Position numbers and translations under genes: made by a program
Part shown: piece after piece, positions 37,104-46,115 of the stretch
How positions within the stretch are numbered: position 1 is the first letter of the stretch
Layout of the letters: every line of letters begins with the position of its first letter
The notes under the pieces: generated by a model
Databases searched by the model: none
The model's input: the letters and a program-made list of their open reading frames with translations, nothing else
What the model was told of the DNA's origin: nothing
Source: Paenibacillus oryzisoli
GTDB taxonomy: Bacteria; Bacillota; Bacilli; Paenibacillales; NBRC-103111
Length of the DNA: 64,000 nucleotides
Direction: 5' to 3'
Assembly (NCBI RefSeq): GCF_001653565.1
Contig: NZ_LYPB01000092.1
Coordinates: 1-64,000 of the forward strand

Positions 37104-37109
37104 ATTATA
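37104..37109 (-). promoter_or_regulatory. -10 element of acsA
   Basis: Perfect TATAAT on the minus strand within an extended TGTTATAAT context; the -35 region (TAGGCG, 17 bases upstream) is weak. Confidence 0.6.
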
Positions 37110-37169
37110 ACACACTCAGAATATTTCGCCTACGTTTAAGTTTCGCTATGGTTTCGGGCTAAAGTTTGG

Positions 37170-37175
37170 TATAAA
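37170..37175 (+). promoter_or_regulatory. -10 element of acuA
   Basis: Extended -10 sequence TGGTATAAA, pointing toward acuA and about 110 bases ahead of its ATG; the -35 is not recognisable. Confidence 0.5.
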
Positions 37176-37286
37176 ATTACTATGAAACTAAAAATAACCG
37201 ACTGATTTAGAAGAAACCTATCCATTCTTATATTTTTCGCAAAGGAAATGCCCATCATGTTGTTCTTTAGAAGGAGAGCCAAGGTT

Positions 37287-37925
37287 ATGCAGCATATCAA
37301 AATCTATCACTCACAAAGCTTGCGCAGGGCTCCCGATCTCCCAGAAATTATAATTGAGGGCCCCGTTTCACCAGACAACTTGCAGCAACTCACGATGCAT
37401 GCGAGACTCGATGCCTTCCGCAGACCCCAAGAGCAACTCGAAGCGCTCATCGAAATTGCTGGATTACCTGAAGGAAGAATCATTCTTGCAAGGGATGGAT
37501 CCACGATTGTTGGTTACGTCACTTTCCATTATGCTGATGAAATCGAACGATGGTCACAAGGAAATATGAAGGATTTAATCGAACTCGGCGCCATCGAGGT
37601 TGCTGATGATTACAGATCGATGGGTTTAGGCAAAAAGATGATACAGCTGGCATTTGAAAAAGATCAAATGGAAAATGTCATTTGCTTCACAACGGAATAT
37701 TATTGGCATTGGGATTTGGAAACGAGCAAATTAACCGTTTGGGAATACCGCCAAATGATGGAGAAGCTCATGAAGAGCGTCGACATGATCTGGTTTGCAA
37801 CTGATGATCCAGAGATTTGCTCACATCCCGCCAACTGTCTGATGGTGAGGATTGGGAAACAAGTCCCCCTCTCATCAGTCGAGCAGTTTGATCGCGTGCG
37901 TTTTCAGCAGCGCTTTATGTATTAG
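37287..37925 (+). CDS. acuA: Acetoin utilisation protein AcuA (protein acetyltransferase)
   Basis: GNAT-fold enzyme that acetylates and inactivates acetyl-CoA synthetase in Bacillus subtilis. The 212-residue protein has a GNAT core with the acetyl-CoA-binding pattern DDYRSMGLGKKMIQ (about residues 108-121). Length fits AcuA (about 210). The ATG at 37287 has AAGGAG ten bases ahead; an upstream ATG at 37248 has no site. It is divergent from acsA and 76 bases ahead of acuC. The acuB gene that lies between acuA and acuC in Bacillus is missing. Confidence 0.92.
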   Translation: MQHIKIYHSQSLRRAPDLPEIIIEGPVSPDNLQQLTMHARLDAFRRPQEQLEALIEIAGLPEGRIILARDGSTIVGYVTFHYADEIERWSQGNMKDLIELGAIEVADDYRSMGLGKKMIQLAFEKDQMENVICFTTEYYWHWDLETSKLTVWEYRQMMEKLMKSVDMIWFATDDPEICSHPANCLMVRIGKQVPLSSVEQFDRVRFQQRFMY

Positions 37926-38001
37926 CTCTATAAGATGCATGAGATGCAGTTAGTAGCAGATTTTCAAACGATATTGTTAGCCAATTCGGGGGAATTTGGA
38001 A

Positions 38002-39189
38002 ATGAACATGACGTATAAGCAGCCTGTATTTATCTATGACGATCAAGAAATTCATTATAAATTTAATGAGACACATCCCTTCAATCAGGATCGACTTGTA
38101 ATGACAGTTGATCTACTTCGCAAAACTGGGGCACTCCCAGACAGTAAGATCGTTACATCTCGATCAGCGACTGATGCAGAACTTTTGCGGGTGCATTCAG
38201 CTCCATACATCGAGGCAGTGAAAGCACTAAGCGCAACTGATCCTGACGAGCATTGGGTCCGTGAAGCTACCCGCTTTGGACTCGACACAGACGATACGCC
38301 TTACTTCCCAGAGATGCATGACATCACTGCCAAGGTCGTAGGCGGCTCTATCCATGCCGTTGACCTCGTGATGTCCGGACAAGCGCCTCATGCCTTGCAT
38401 TTAGGCGGCGGCCTTCACCACGCCCTGCAGAGCAAGGGTGCGGGTTTCTGTGTCTACAATGACGCATCTGCGGCAATCGCCTACGCCAAAGAGAAGTATG
38501 GCGCTAAGGTGCTCTACATCGACACGGACGTGCACCACGGCGATGGCGTGCAGTGGAGTTTCTACGCCGACCCGCAGGTCGGCACGTTGTCCATTCATGA
38601 GACGGGGAAATATTTATTCCCCGGCACTGGGGCTGTGAACGAACGCGGAGAAGGCGACGCGTTCGGAACGAATGTGAACATCCCGGTGGAGCCCTACACC
38701 GAGGATGATTCGTGGCTGGAGTGTTTCAGCGAGGTGTTAACCGAGCTGATCGCCCGCTTCCAGCCGGACATCATTATCTCGCAGCATGGGTGCGACGCCC
38801 ATGCGTTCGACCCGCTCGCGCATGTGCATTGCTCCATGCGCGTGTACAAAGCCATGCCCGAGCTCATCCATCGACTTGCGCACCAGTGGTGCGAAGGTCG
38901 GTGGGTCGCGCTCGGGGGCGGCGGGTACGACATCTGGCGTGTCGTACCGCGGGCTTGGAGCCTGCTCTGGCTCGTGATGAGCGAGCAGGCGACCCTGAGC
39001 CAGCTGGAGGCGGAGCCCCAGCTGAGGCTGCCCCAGGCGTGGCTGGACGCCTGGCAGGGCAAGAGCCCCGTCCCACTTGTGGAGACGTGGCTCGACCCGG
39101 TCGAAGCTTGGGCGCCGATTCCGAGGCGCCAGGTGATCACAGAGAAGAATCGCCAGACCAAGGAACTGGCGATGATGTATTTGAAATAG
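38002..39189 (+). CDS. acuC: Acetoin utilisation protein AcuC (class I-type deacetylase)
   Basis: Histone-deacetylase-family, zinc-dependent lysine deacetylase that removes the acetyl group from acetyl-CoA synthetase. The 395-residue protein carries LGGGLHHALQ (active-site His pair), YIDTDVHHGDG (zinc-binding Asp and His) and QHGCDAHAFDPLA. Length is normal. The ATG at 38002 lies about seven bases after GGGGGAA. From about 38550 to 39180 the gene is visibly richer in G and C than its neighbours, though the reading frame and motifs are intact. A strong hairpin follows. Confidence 0.93.
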   Translation: MNMTYKQPVFIYDDQEIHYKFNETHPFNQDRLVMTVDLLRKTGALPDSKIVTSRSATDAELLRVHSAPYIEAVKALSATDPDEHWVREATRFGLDTDDTPYFPEMHDITAKVVGGSIHAVDLVMSGQAPHALHLGGGLHHALQSKGAGFCVYNDASAAIAYAKEKYGAKVLYIDTDVHHGDGVQWSFYADPQVGTLSIHETGKYLFPGTGAVNERGEGDAFGTNVNIPVEPYTEDDSWLECFSEVLTELIARFQPDIIISQHGCDAHAFDPLAHVHCSMRVYKAMPELIHRLAHQWCEGRWVALGGGGYDIWRVVPRAWSLLWLVMSEQATLSQLEAEPQLRLPQAWLDAWQGKSPVPLVETWLDPVEAWAPIPRRQVITEKNRQTKELAMMYLK

Positions 39190-39220
39190 CGCTGCGATTG
39201 TGCTTATTTGATAGTTGAAC

Positions 39221-39264
39221 AAAAAGCTCAGGTCATGCCAAATCGGCGATGCTCTGAGCTTTAT
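39221..39264 (+). terminator. Terminator after acuC
   Basis: Stem AAAGCTCAG/CTGAGCTTT with an inner CAT/ATG pair and TTATT after it; an A-run before it makes it bidirectional, serving mtnN too. Confidence 0.78.
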
Positions 39265-39322
39265 TCATGAATCGTTAAGCTTGGATTTATTATTCACTTT
39301 ACCAGTATTCGACGGCTAATCG

Positions 39323-40024
39323 TTACAGTGACTTCACCATGTCTTCAACCATTTTATAGGAATTCTCCGAAGCAATGACTGTGAATTCCGCGAAATTCAC
39401 ATGCGCAGACCCATCTGCTTTATCGGACATGGAGCGCAAGACTACGTAAGGTACACCGTTCATCGCACATACTTGTGCAACAGAAGATCCTTCCATCTCC
39501 ACGCAGACACCGTTCAACTCATGATACAGACTTGCAACCACTTCACGACTTGCAATGAATTGGTCACCGGATAGTACTCTCCCCTGCTTCACTTTCCCTG
39601 CAAACAATTTCTCTCCAGAAGCTACAGCTAATGCTACCAGCTTGGGATTAGCCGTATATACAGAATTGTCGGCATAAGGAATTACGCCGCGCGGAAATCC
39701 AAGTGCCGTTACGTCCATATCATGCTGTACACATTCCGTTGAGATAACTAAATCACCAATTTGCAACTCAGGATCTAATGCCCCTGCTACACCCGTGAAG
39801 ATCACAGCTTCTACACCGAACTGATCAATCAGAATTTGCGTAGTAACTGCAGCGTTCACTTTACCCACGCCCGTACGACATACAACTACATCTTTACCGA
39901 AATATGTACCCTCTCGGAATGTGATACCTGCTTTTACCGTTTCATTGATATCTGTCATGTGAGACACGAGCAGCTCAATTTCTTCATTCATAGCGCCAAT
40001 TAATGCGATTTTATTCCAAGACAT
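39323..40024 (-). CDS. mtnN: 5'-methylthioadenosine/S-adenosylhomocysteine nucleosidase
   Basis: Cleaves the glycosidic bond of MTA and SAH, recycling methionine and limiting product inhibition of methyltransferases. The 233-residue protein begins with IGAMNEEIELL, has FTGVAGALDPELQIGD and the catalytic region VCVEMEGSSVAQVC with the glutamate pair, and RSMSDKAD with the catalytic aspartate. Length matches the family (about 230). It follows ccpA on the minus strand behind a hairpin, so is probably separately expressed. Confidence 0.95.
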   Translation of the reverse strand: MSWNKIALIGAMNEEIELLVSHMTDINETVKAGITFREGTYFGKDVVVCRTGVGKVNAAVTTQILIDQFGVEAVIFTGVAGALDPELQIGDLVISTECVQHDMDVTALGFPRGVIPYADNSVYTANPKLVALAVASGEKLFAGKVKQGRVLSGDQFIASREVVASLYHELNGVCVEMEGSSVAQVCAMNGVPYVVLRSMSDKADGSAHVNFAEFTVIASENSYKMVEDMVKSL

Positions 40025-40056
40025 CGTAGTATCCCTCTCTCTTCTTCCTACATGAG

Positions 40057-40112
40057 AAAACCTCTATCGCATCTCTTCCACGAGTGAAGGAAACGATTAG
40101 AGGTTTATTTTT
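40057..40112 (-). terminator. Terminator between ccpA and mtnN
   Basis: Stem AAACCTCTA(AT)CG/CGATAGAGGTTT with a long loop, followed by TTTTCTC on the minus strand; sits 5-60 bases after the ccpA stop. Confidence 0.7.
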
Positions 40113-40115
40113 CAT

Positions 40116-41123
40116 TTAAGCTTGAGCTTTGACCGACTGACGGTTAATGATTTCATGCGGCAAAATAACTTGCATGTTTTCTGTTGATTCTTTATTCATC
40201 AACTTCGTTAGAAGACGCATCGACACGGCTCCGATATCATACATCGGTTGGGCCACAGTCGTTAATGTCGGTCTCACCATAGAAGCCATGCGAATGTTAT
40301 CCACAGAGATGACGGCAATATCTTCAGGAACACGAAGCCCATTGTCTTGAATCGTATGAATGGCACCAATTGCCATTTCATCCGTTGCCGAGAAAATGGC
40401 GGACGGTCTAGGAGAAAGTTCCAAGAAGTAGTTAACTGCATCTACACTTGACTCATAACGGTAGTTACCAATCCGTACATACTCATCTCGTACTGGAATA
40501 CCAGCCGTTTCAAGCGCACGTTTGTATCCTTGATATCTAGCAAATCCATTGGCAGGATCCTGCAGGGTTCCAGAAATCATAGCAATATCGCGATGCCCTG
40601 CTGCAATAAGTACGTTCACTGCATCGAATGCAGCGGCTTCATGATCAATATCAACAGATGCCATCGCTTGGTTCTCATCCTTCGTCCCACATAGGACAAC
40701 AGGAACGGATGATGTACGGAAAGCCTGAATGTGTTCTTCCGTTACAACACCACCCATGAAGAGCAACCCGTCTACTTGTTTCTCAAGCAATGTGTTGATT
40801 ACACGAATTTCTTTCTCTTTCTTCTTGTCCGCATTACACAAAATAATATTGTAATGGTACATATTCGCAATATCCTCAATTCCACGCGCTACTTCAGCAA
40901 AAATAGAATTGGATATATCGGGAATAACAACGCCAACCGTTGTCGTCTTTTTACTTGCTAATCCTCTTGCTACTGCATTTGGACGGTAACCCAATCGTTC
41001 AATGGCTTCAAAAACTTTCTTACGTGTTTGCGGCTTTACGTTCGGGTTATTATTAACGACCCGAGATACGGTTGCCATGGAAACGCCTGCTTCTCTCGCT
41101 ACATCATAAATGGTTACGGTCAC
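40116..41123 (-). CDS. ccpA: Catabolite control protein A
   Basis: LacI/GalR-family master regulator of carbon catabolite repression; binds cre sites when bound to Ser46-phosphorylated HPr or Crh. The 335-residue protein has the N-terminal HTH ([21 protein letters not shown]), the hinge [16 protein letters not shown] nearly identical to Bacillus CcpA, and the periplasmic-binding-like core. The GTG at 41123 follows GGAGAG by seven bases; other upstream starts lie in that site. Its corepressor proteins may include the HPr-like protein at 26044-26292. Confidence 0.94.
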   Translation of the reverse strand: MTVTIYDVAREAGVSMATVSRVVNNNPNVKPQTRKKVFEAIERLGYRPNAVARGLASKKTTTVGVVIPDISNSIFAEVARGIEDIANMYHYNIILCNADKKKEKEIRVINTLLEKQVDGLLFMGGVVTEEHIQAFRTSSVPVVLCGTKDENQAMASVDIDHEAAAFDAVNVLIAAGHRDIAMISGTLQDPANGFARYQGYKRALETAGIPVRDEYVRIGNYRYESSVDAVNYFLELSPRPSAIFSATDEMAIGAIHTIQDNGLRVPEDIAVISVDNIRMASMVRPTLTTVAQPMYDIGAVSMRLLTKLMNKESTENMQVILPHEIINRQSVKAQA

Positions 41124-41175
41124 GGTTGCTCTCTCCATTTTCACAAGTATTCTGCGAACCTAGTATATTATCGTT

Positions 41176-41204
41176 ATGATACGACAAATTAATCCATCTT
41201 GCAA
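41176..41204 (-). promoter_or_regulatory. Promoter of ccpA
   Basis: Minus-strand TTGCAA (41204-41199), 17-base spacer and TATCAT (41181-41176). A perfect palindrome lies just upstream of the -35. Confidence 0.7.
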
Positions 41205-41220
41205 TGCAAAATGAAAATGC

Positions 41221-41250
41221 TTTGAAAATAATTTTCATTTTATTTTCAAA
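41221..41250. promoter_or_regulatory. Perfect AT-rich palindrome upstream of ccpA, Fur-family-like box
   Basis: An 11-base perfect inverted repeat TTTGAAAATAA/TTATTTTCAAA spaced by eight bases. Inside it, TGAAAATAATTTTCA (41223-41237) is a perfect 7-1-7 palindrome matching the TGATAATNATTATCA Fur-box consensus in 13 of 15 positions. It lies 16 bases beyond the ccpA -35 hexamer, so it could carry a repressor or act as an AT-rich upstream element. Confidence 0.5.
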
Positions 41251-41270
41251 AGGGTCACAAATAGAATAAA

Positions 41271-41295
41271 AGCCAACCTCTAATCGAGATTGGCA
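41271..41295 (-). terminator. Terminator of the zinc-ribbon gene
   Basis: Nine-base-pair stem GCCAACCTC/GAGATTGGC (one wobble) followed on the minus strand by TTTTATTC. Confidence 0.75.
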
Positions 41296-41303
41296 GCCCA
41301 TTT

Positions 41304-41711
41304 TTAGGTTGAAATTGCGCTTTGTGTGATTTGGGATAATCGTTTACGGACTTCCTCCGCCCATGGCTCATCTCCCAGCGATTGCGCTAGCAATAAGATG
41401 TCCAACAGCTCATTGATTCGTTCCTCAACAATTTGCTCCATAGAATCATTCATACGCTCTTTTTCTGTTACTTTTAATAGCAGGAAGGCAACTTCCGAAA
41501 CTTCATGGAAGAATAATTGCTGCTTCTCTGGCTTGCTGCCTAGTTTACCGATCAGACCGGTAAGTTCAGGCTTTACATGAGGTACGACCTCACTTCGTCC
41601 ACAGGCCTCACAGGAATAAATAGGTACATTCTCAATATCTACTTTACTTTGATAAATAACCGTGCGCAGACGAAGGTTCATCGTGCGTCCGCACTTACAA
41701 TACTTTTGCAT
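41304..41711 (-). CDS. Hypothetical protein with N-terminal zinc-ribbon motif
   Basis: A 135-residue protein with a CxC (CKCG, residues 5-8) and CxxC (CEACG, about 35-39) pair, typical of YgiT/MqsA-like zinc-ribbon proteins, then a helical region with KVTEKERMNDSMEQIVEERINELLDIL. MqsA-type antitoxins share this layout, but no toxin gene is beside it and the HTH of MqsA is not evident. AAGGAG is eight bases before the ATG at 41711. Function unknown. Confidence 0.7.
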   Translation of the reverse strand: MQKYCKCGRTMNLRLRTVIYQSKVDIENVPIYSCEACGRSEVVPHVKPELTGLIGKLGSKPEKQQLFFHEVSEVAFLLLKVTEKERMNDSMEQIVEERINELLDILLLAQSLGDEPWAEEVRKRLSQITQSAIST

Positions 41712-41836
41712 TCTAACACTCCTTCTACTTCCTGGCGGCATGTACAATAGTTGCTTGTACTAAGTTATTCTACGATGTCATCAGATTTCCTTCTGATCTA
41801 TACATAGTAGTTTTTGCCACCTTTGGAAGCGAAGTG

Positions 41837-42379
41837 TTACTTTACCTGTTGTTTGCTATAAGAGATCAATTCATCCACAAATCGCTTGGAAAATGCCGGA
41901 AGATCTGGTGGTCTACGCCCTGAAATAAGATTGCGATCCACGACCACTTCTTCATCCAGCCAAATGGCACCAGCGTTTTCGATATCATCACGAATGCCTG
42001 GCGTGGAGGTCATCGTGTAGCCTTGAACAATTTTGGCAGAAATTAAAACCCAGCCAGCATGACAAATTTGTGCAATAGGCTTCACATCAGCATGAAACTC
42101 CTGTGTGAGTCTAAGCACGTCCGCATAACGACGAAGTTTGTCAGGAGCCCATCCACCAGGTACATAAAGACCTACGTAATCCGAAGATTTCACTTCATCA
42201 AACGCGTAATCCGTCGTGATGGGTACACCATATTTGCCATGATAGACTGTTTTCGCTTTAGGTCCAACGATGTCTACAATCGCACCTGCTTCGCGTAATC
42301 GATAGACAGGATACCACATTTCCAAATCTTCAAATTCTTCATCAACAAAGGCAAGCACCTTTAAGCCAGCTAATTCCAT
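41837..42379 (-). CDS. DJ-1/PfpI family protein
   Basis: Type 1 glutamine amidotransferase-like fold, 180 residues; family roles include protein deglycase, glyoxalase and protease-like activities. The nucleophile elbow IAQICHAGW (about residues 102-110) holds the reactive cysteine, followed by a histidine. The gene begins one base after the ptsI stop, so it is translationally coupled in an operon with EIICBA and enzyme I. Whether it responds to sugar-derived glyoxals is an inference from this position. Confidence 0.85.
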   Translation of the reverse strand: MELAGLKVLAFVDEEFEDLEMWYPVYRLREAGAIVDIVGPKAKTVYHGKYGVPITTDYAFDEVKSSDYVGLYVPGGWAPDKLRRYADVLRLTQEFHADVKPIAQICHAGWVLISAKIVQGYTMTSTPGIRDDIENAGAIWLDEEVVVDRNLISGRRPPDLPAFSKRFVDELISYSKQQVK

Positions 42380-42380
42380 A

Positions 42381-44120
42381 CTAACTACCTCCTACAATGG
42401 ATTCCGTTTGTTCAGTTTGAGCTAGAAGCTCCAAGATTTCGTCACTTGTTCTGCACATCAAAATGCGATCTACTAATGCCTTGCACGTCGCGGCATCACT
42501 GCTAAGCAGTCTGTGCTTAACTTGCAACAGTGTCTGAACCGAGATACTAAGCTCCTCAATGCCCAATCCCAGCCAAATCGGCAGAGCCCGAATATCTCCA
42601 GCCATTTCCCCGCACACACCTACAGGAATGCCAACGCGCTTGCCTGCATCGATCACGAGTTTGAGCAATCGAATAACGGCCGGGTGATAAGGATTATATA
42701 AGTGCGCGATATTCTCGTTCATTCGATCAACAGCCAACACATATTGAACTAGATCATTCGTACCGATACTCATGAAATTCACTTCGCTGGCAAGAACATC
42801 AGCAATAATCGCAGCAGCTGGTACTTCAATTGTAAGTCCGACCTCAATGTTTGCATTAAAAGGCACACCAAGACTACTTAGCTCAAGTTTCGCTCTTTCC
42901 AAGTGCGCTTTCGCCTGCCGCACTTCATCTACCGAGGTTACCATTGGGTACATGATTTTCACATTTCCATAATGACTAGCCCTTAGAATCGCTCTCAACT
43001 GTGTCATAAAGAGATCCGTTCTATCCAGTGAAATACGAATAGCTCGGTAACCGAGGAATGGATTATCTTCTTTGGCAAGCGGCATGTAATCCAACTTCTT
43101 ATCGCCGCCAATATCCAAAGTACGGATCACAATTGGACGTCCTTTGAGCTGTATCGCCGCGTGGCGATAGACCTCGAACTGCTCCTCTTCACTAGGCAAT
43201 GAATCCCGATCCATATACAAGTATTCCGTTCGAAACAGTCCTACACCTGATGCACCATTTCGCAAAACTTGGTCAATTTCCATGACAGAATTAATATTCG
43301 CATGCAAATTAACCAAGCTTCTATCTAACGTTAATGGAGCCACATCGGCAATTCCTTGCAAGCTTTCTTTGAACTCCAGCCAGTTCTTCTTACGTGCTTG
43401 ATAGCGTTCTATCGTGATCTTGTCCGGGTTAATATACAAGGTACCTTCTTGACCATCAATAATTAAGAAATCACCGTTTTGAATAGGACGCAGCAGCTTG
43501 CCTTCCAATCCAAGTACATAAGGAACAGACATCGCTCTGGCCATGATCGACACATGCGAGTGCGTGCCTCCTAGAATGGTTAAAAGTCCTAGCACGTTCG
43601 TTGGATCCAAGTGAGCCAGCTGTGATGGGGTCAACTCTTTCGCAACTAGAATATAGGGATGGTCAATCGGCGGCACCGCCGCGCTTGTATCCCCTAATAA
43701 ATGTTTCAAGAGACGGTTCCCAACATCTTTGATATCCAAGGCACGTTCTTTCATGTATTCATCATCAATTAAATTAAACATGCCTACAAATTTATCAATG
43801 ACTTCTTTCACCGCGACTTCTGCGGCTTTATATTGCAGCTCTATAATACCTTGAATCTCATTCATGAAAATAGGATCTTCCAATATGGCCAAATGTGCAT
43901 CAAAAATATAGGCCTGTTCTTGCCCAACAACTTCTTTGATCTCTTGTTTGATTAGCTCCAGTTCATCCTTGGAATGACGAATGCCATCATACAATCGCTC
44001 GAATTCATACGCTAAATCCGTCACATCAATCATTTTCTCTGGAAAATCCCATTCCCAAGTAGGAATAACAAACGCTTGACCCATTGCAATTCCCGAAGAA
44101 GCACCTACACCTCTAATCAT
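42381..44120 (-). CDS. ptsI: PTS phosphoenolpyruvate-protein phosphotransferase (enzyme I)
   Basis: First enzyme of the phosphotransferase system: autophosphorylates from PEP and passes phosphate to HPr. The 579-residue protein has an N-terminal HPr-binding domain, the swivelling motif ILGGTHSHVSIMARAM with active-site His189, and a C-terminal PEP-binding barrel (MSIGTNDLVQYVLAVDRM and GVCGEMAGD). The start overlaps the EIICBA stop by four bases (ATGA). Unlike the usual ptsHI operon, there is no ptsH upstream, so HPr must come from outside the window. Confidence 0.95.
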   Translation of the reverse strand: MIRGVGASSGIAMGQAFVIPTWEWDFPEKMIDVTDLAYEFERLYDGIRHSKDELELIKQEIKEVVGQEQAYIFDAHLAILEDPIFMNEIQGIIELQYKAAEVAVKEVIDKFVGMFNLIDDEYMKERALDIKDVGNRLLKHLLGDTSAAVPPIDHPYILVAKELTPSQLAHLDPTNVLGLLTILGGTHSHVSIMARAMSVPYVLGLEGKLLRPIQNGDFLIIDGQEGTLYINPDKITIERYQARKKNWLEFKESLQGIADVAPLTLDRSLVNLHANINSVMEIDQVLRNGASGVGLFRTEYLYMDRDSLPSEEEQFEVYRHAAIQLKGRPIVIRTLDIGGDKKLDYMPLAKEDNPFLGYRAIRISLDRTDLFMTQLRAILRASHYGNVKIMYPMVTSVDEVRQAKAHLERAKLELSSLGVPFNANIEVGLTIEVPAAAIIADVLASEVNFMSIGTNDLVQYVLAVDRMNENIAHLYNPYHPAVIRLLKLVIDAGKRVGIPVGVCGEMAGDIRALPIWLGLGIEELSISVQTLLQVKHRLLSSDAATCKALVDRILMCRTSDEILELLAQTEQTESIVGGS

Positions 44121-46006
44121 CCGTTCGTCCCCCCCTCGGATTTAGTTGGCTTAAGGACTACGGACATAACAGAGCCTTGGCCTTTCTTAACTGGCTTAAA
44201 CGGAGCGAAACTCCATGATTTCACGATATCTGGGTTCGTAATTATCATCGGTGTCGCTAAGGAAGACGCGAATTTCTTAACTTTATTATAGTTGAATTTC
44301 ACTAGCAGTTGACCTGCTTCCACGCGATCGCCTTCCTTTACCACTGCATTAAAGCACTTTCCTGGTAAACTGGACGTGTCAATTCCGATATGCAGCAGAA
44401 CTTCAAGCCCTTCGTCTGTTAGAATCCCTAGCGCATGCATCGTTGGGTAAATATGCATAATCGTACCTGCTACTGGGGAAACCAATTCACCTTTTTCCGG
44501 AATAAAAGCAACACCATTCCCGACGAGTCGGGAGGCAAAAATGCGATCTGGCACTTCTTCAATCGGGATCATGCGTCCCTGCATAGGAGAAGTAAATAAA
44601 ACGACATGAATATCTTTGCGCAATACCTTCATGATTTCTTCACGTATAAGCTCTGAAAATGTTCCAAACACGACTTGAACGTTGCCTCCTCCAAGACGGA
44701 TGACGCCTGCTGCTCCTAAGTGTCGTAATGCCGTGATGTCCATCAGACGATCATTGACAAGTGTAAGTCGCAATCGAGTAATACAGGCTTCAATCTTCTT
44801 AATATTGTCTTTCCCACCCAGTGCCTGCAAAATTAATGGCGAACGATACGGAATATCTCCAGCCCACTCTTCAAGCGATGAACCTTCTTCCCTACCCGGC
44901 GTAGGAATTCGGAACTTCTGAATTGCCCATCGGAATAGGAAATAATAGAGTAAACCGTAGACCAGCCCTATCGGAATCAATAACAAGCCATTGTGTGATA
45001 AGTGCAGATTAATGATATAGTCAATCGCTCCAGCCGAATAAGAGAAACCATGGTGGATATTTAACTCATAGGCGATCCACATAGCTACACCCGACAGGAT
45101 GGCATGGATGAAAAACAAATAAGGTGCTACAAAAAGAAAAGCAAATTCAATCGGCTCTGTCACGCCAGTTAAAAAAGAAGCTAATGCAGCCGTTAAGAAT
45201 GTAGCTTTGATCTTCGGCTTCAAGTCTTCCCTCGCTTCTCCGATAATCGCAAAAGCAATCGCTGGCAAGGCAAACATCATGATGGGGTACAAACCAGCCA
45301 TATACATGCCTGCCGATGGATCGCCAGCAAAAAATCTCGGCAAATCCCCATACGCATATTGTCCAGATGGTGTTTCGTAAGCCCCCACTTGAAACCAGAA
45401 AAAGTTATTCAAAATATGATGTAAGCCTGAAGGTACGAGCAAGCGATGTGCAATTCCATAAACGAATGCACCGAAGCCGCCTAATCCTAGTAAGCCGCTT
45501 GAAATTTTGCCCATGAGTGTCTCTAGAAAGGGACCAATCCCGATCATAATATAAGAGGCAATGAGCGTTGCAAGGCCCATGACGAGCGGTACCATCCGGG
45601 GTCCACCGAAAAATTGTATGTACTCCGGAAGCTTAATCTCCTTGCAGCGATGATAGATGATTGCAGCCAGGAGGCCAATCAAGATACCGCCAGAAACGCC
45701 CAATTGAAATTGCGTACCCAACCCATGCTCGATGAGGCGGGTAAACATGAAATATCCAAGCATGGCCGATAAACCAGCTATTCCAGCACTTTCTGTCAGT
45801 CCCAATGCCACACCAACAGCGAATATGATTGGAATATAATCAAAGATTGTATTTCCAGCCAAAGACAGCATGTCCCCAAAGCTTGAAGCATGAATGACAT
45901 CCCAAGGTAGATCCCCTAGACAAAGCAGCACAGCAGCAATAGGAAGCGCAATGGTAGGCAGCATTAAGGAGCGGCCAAGCTGTTGTAAGTTCCCCATCCA
46001 GTTCAA
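44117..46006 (-). CDS. PTS sugar transporter EIICBA, glucose/N-acetylglucosamine class
   Basis: Membrane permease and phosphotransferase, 629 residues. EIIC occupies about 1-370 with ten or so helices; the segment FFAGDPSAGMYMAGLYPIMM resembles the N-acetylglucosamine (NagE) branch rather than PtsG. EIIB is about 390-465 with Cys408 in ACITRLR. EIIA is about 470-610 with His524 (TMHALG) and His539 (LHIGIDT), 15 residues apart as in glucose EIIA. The order C-B-A is the NagE/PtsG order of Gram-positives. TTG start, 11 bases after AAGGAGG. First gene of a PTS operon. Sugar is not certain. Confidence 0.9.
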   Translation of the reverse strand: MNWMGNLQQLGRSLMLPTIALPIAAVLLCLGDLPWDVIHASSFGDMLSLAGNTIFDYIPIIFAVGVALGLTESAGIAGLSAMLGYFMFTRLIEHGLGTQFQLGVSGGILIGLLAAIIYHRCKEIKLPEYIQFFGGPRMVPLVMGLATLIASYIMIGIGPFLETLMGKISSGLLGLGGFGAFVYGIAHRLLVPSGLHHILNNFFWFQVGAYETPSGQYAYGDLPRFFAGDPSAGMYMAGLYPIMMFALPAIAFAIIGEAREDLKPKIKATFLTAALASFLTGVTEPIEFAFLFVAPYLFFIHAILSGVAMWIAYELNIHHGFSYSAGAIDYIINLHLSHNGLLLIPIGLVYGLLYYFLFRWAIQKFRIPTPGREEGSSLEEWAGDIPYRSPLILQALGGKDNIKKIEACITRLRLTLVNDRLMDITALRHLGAAGVIRLGGGNVQVVFGTFSELIREEIMKVLRKDIHVVLFTSPMQGRMIPIEEVPDRIFASRLVGNGVAFIPEKGELVSPVAGTIMHIYPTMHALGILTDEGLEVLLHIGIDTSSLPGKCFNAVVKEGDRVEAGQLLVKFNYNKVKKFASSLATPMIITNPDIVKSWSFAPFKPVKKGQGSVMSVVLKPTKSEGGTNG

Positions 46007-46077
46007 ACGAATGCTAACCTCCTTAAACTTTTCGTCAGAAAACCGACTTCGTAAGCATCTACCTTAGCAATTACGTA

Positions 46078-46107
46078 GAGATTCTTCCCCATTATCCTAA
46101 GATTCTC
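46078..46107 (-). promoter_or_regulatory. Leader hairpin of the PTS operon
   Basis: Inverted repeat GAGATTCTT/AAGATTCTC-type arms (eight of nine paired) just after the predicted start. BglG/GlcT-type RAT sequence was looked for and not found. Confidence 0.4.
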
Positions 46108-46115
46108 TTTATCAA

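Noticed and set aside
38437-39222. Several long reading frames on both strands in the acuC region
   Set aside because: GC-rich sequence has few stop codons by chance; the AcuC frame has all family motifs, so the rest are shadows.
46006-46115. RAT/GlcT antiterminator in the PTS leader
   Set aside because: Hairpins are present but no RAT-like sequence and no terminator follow in the leader.
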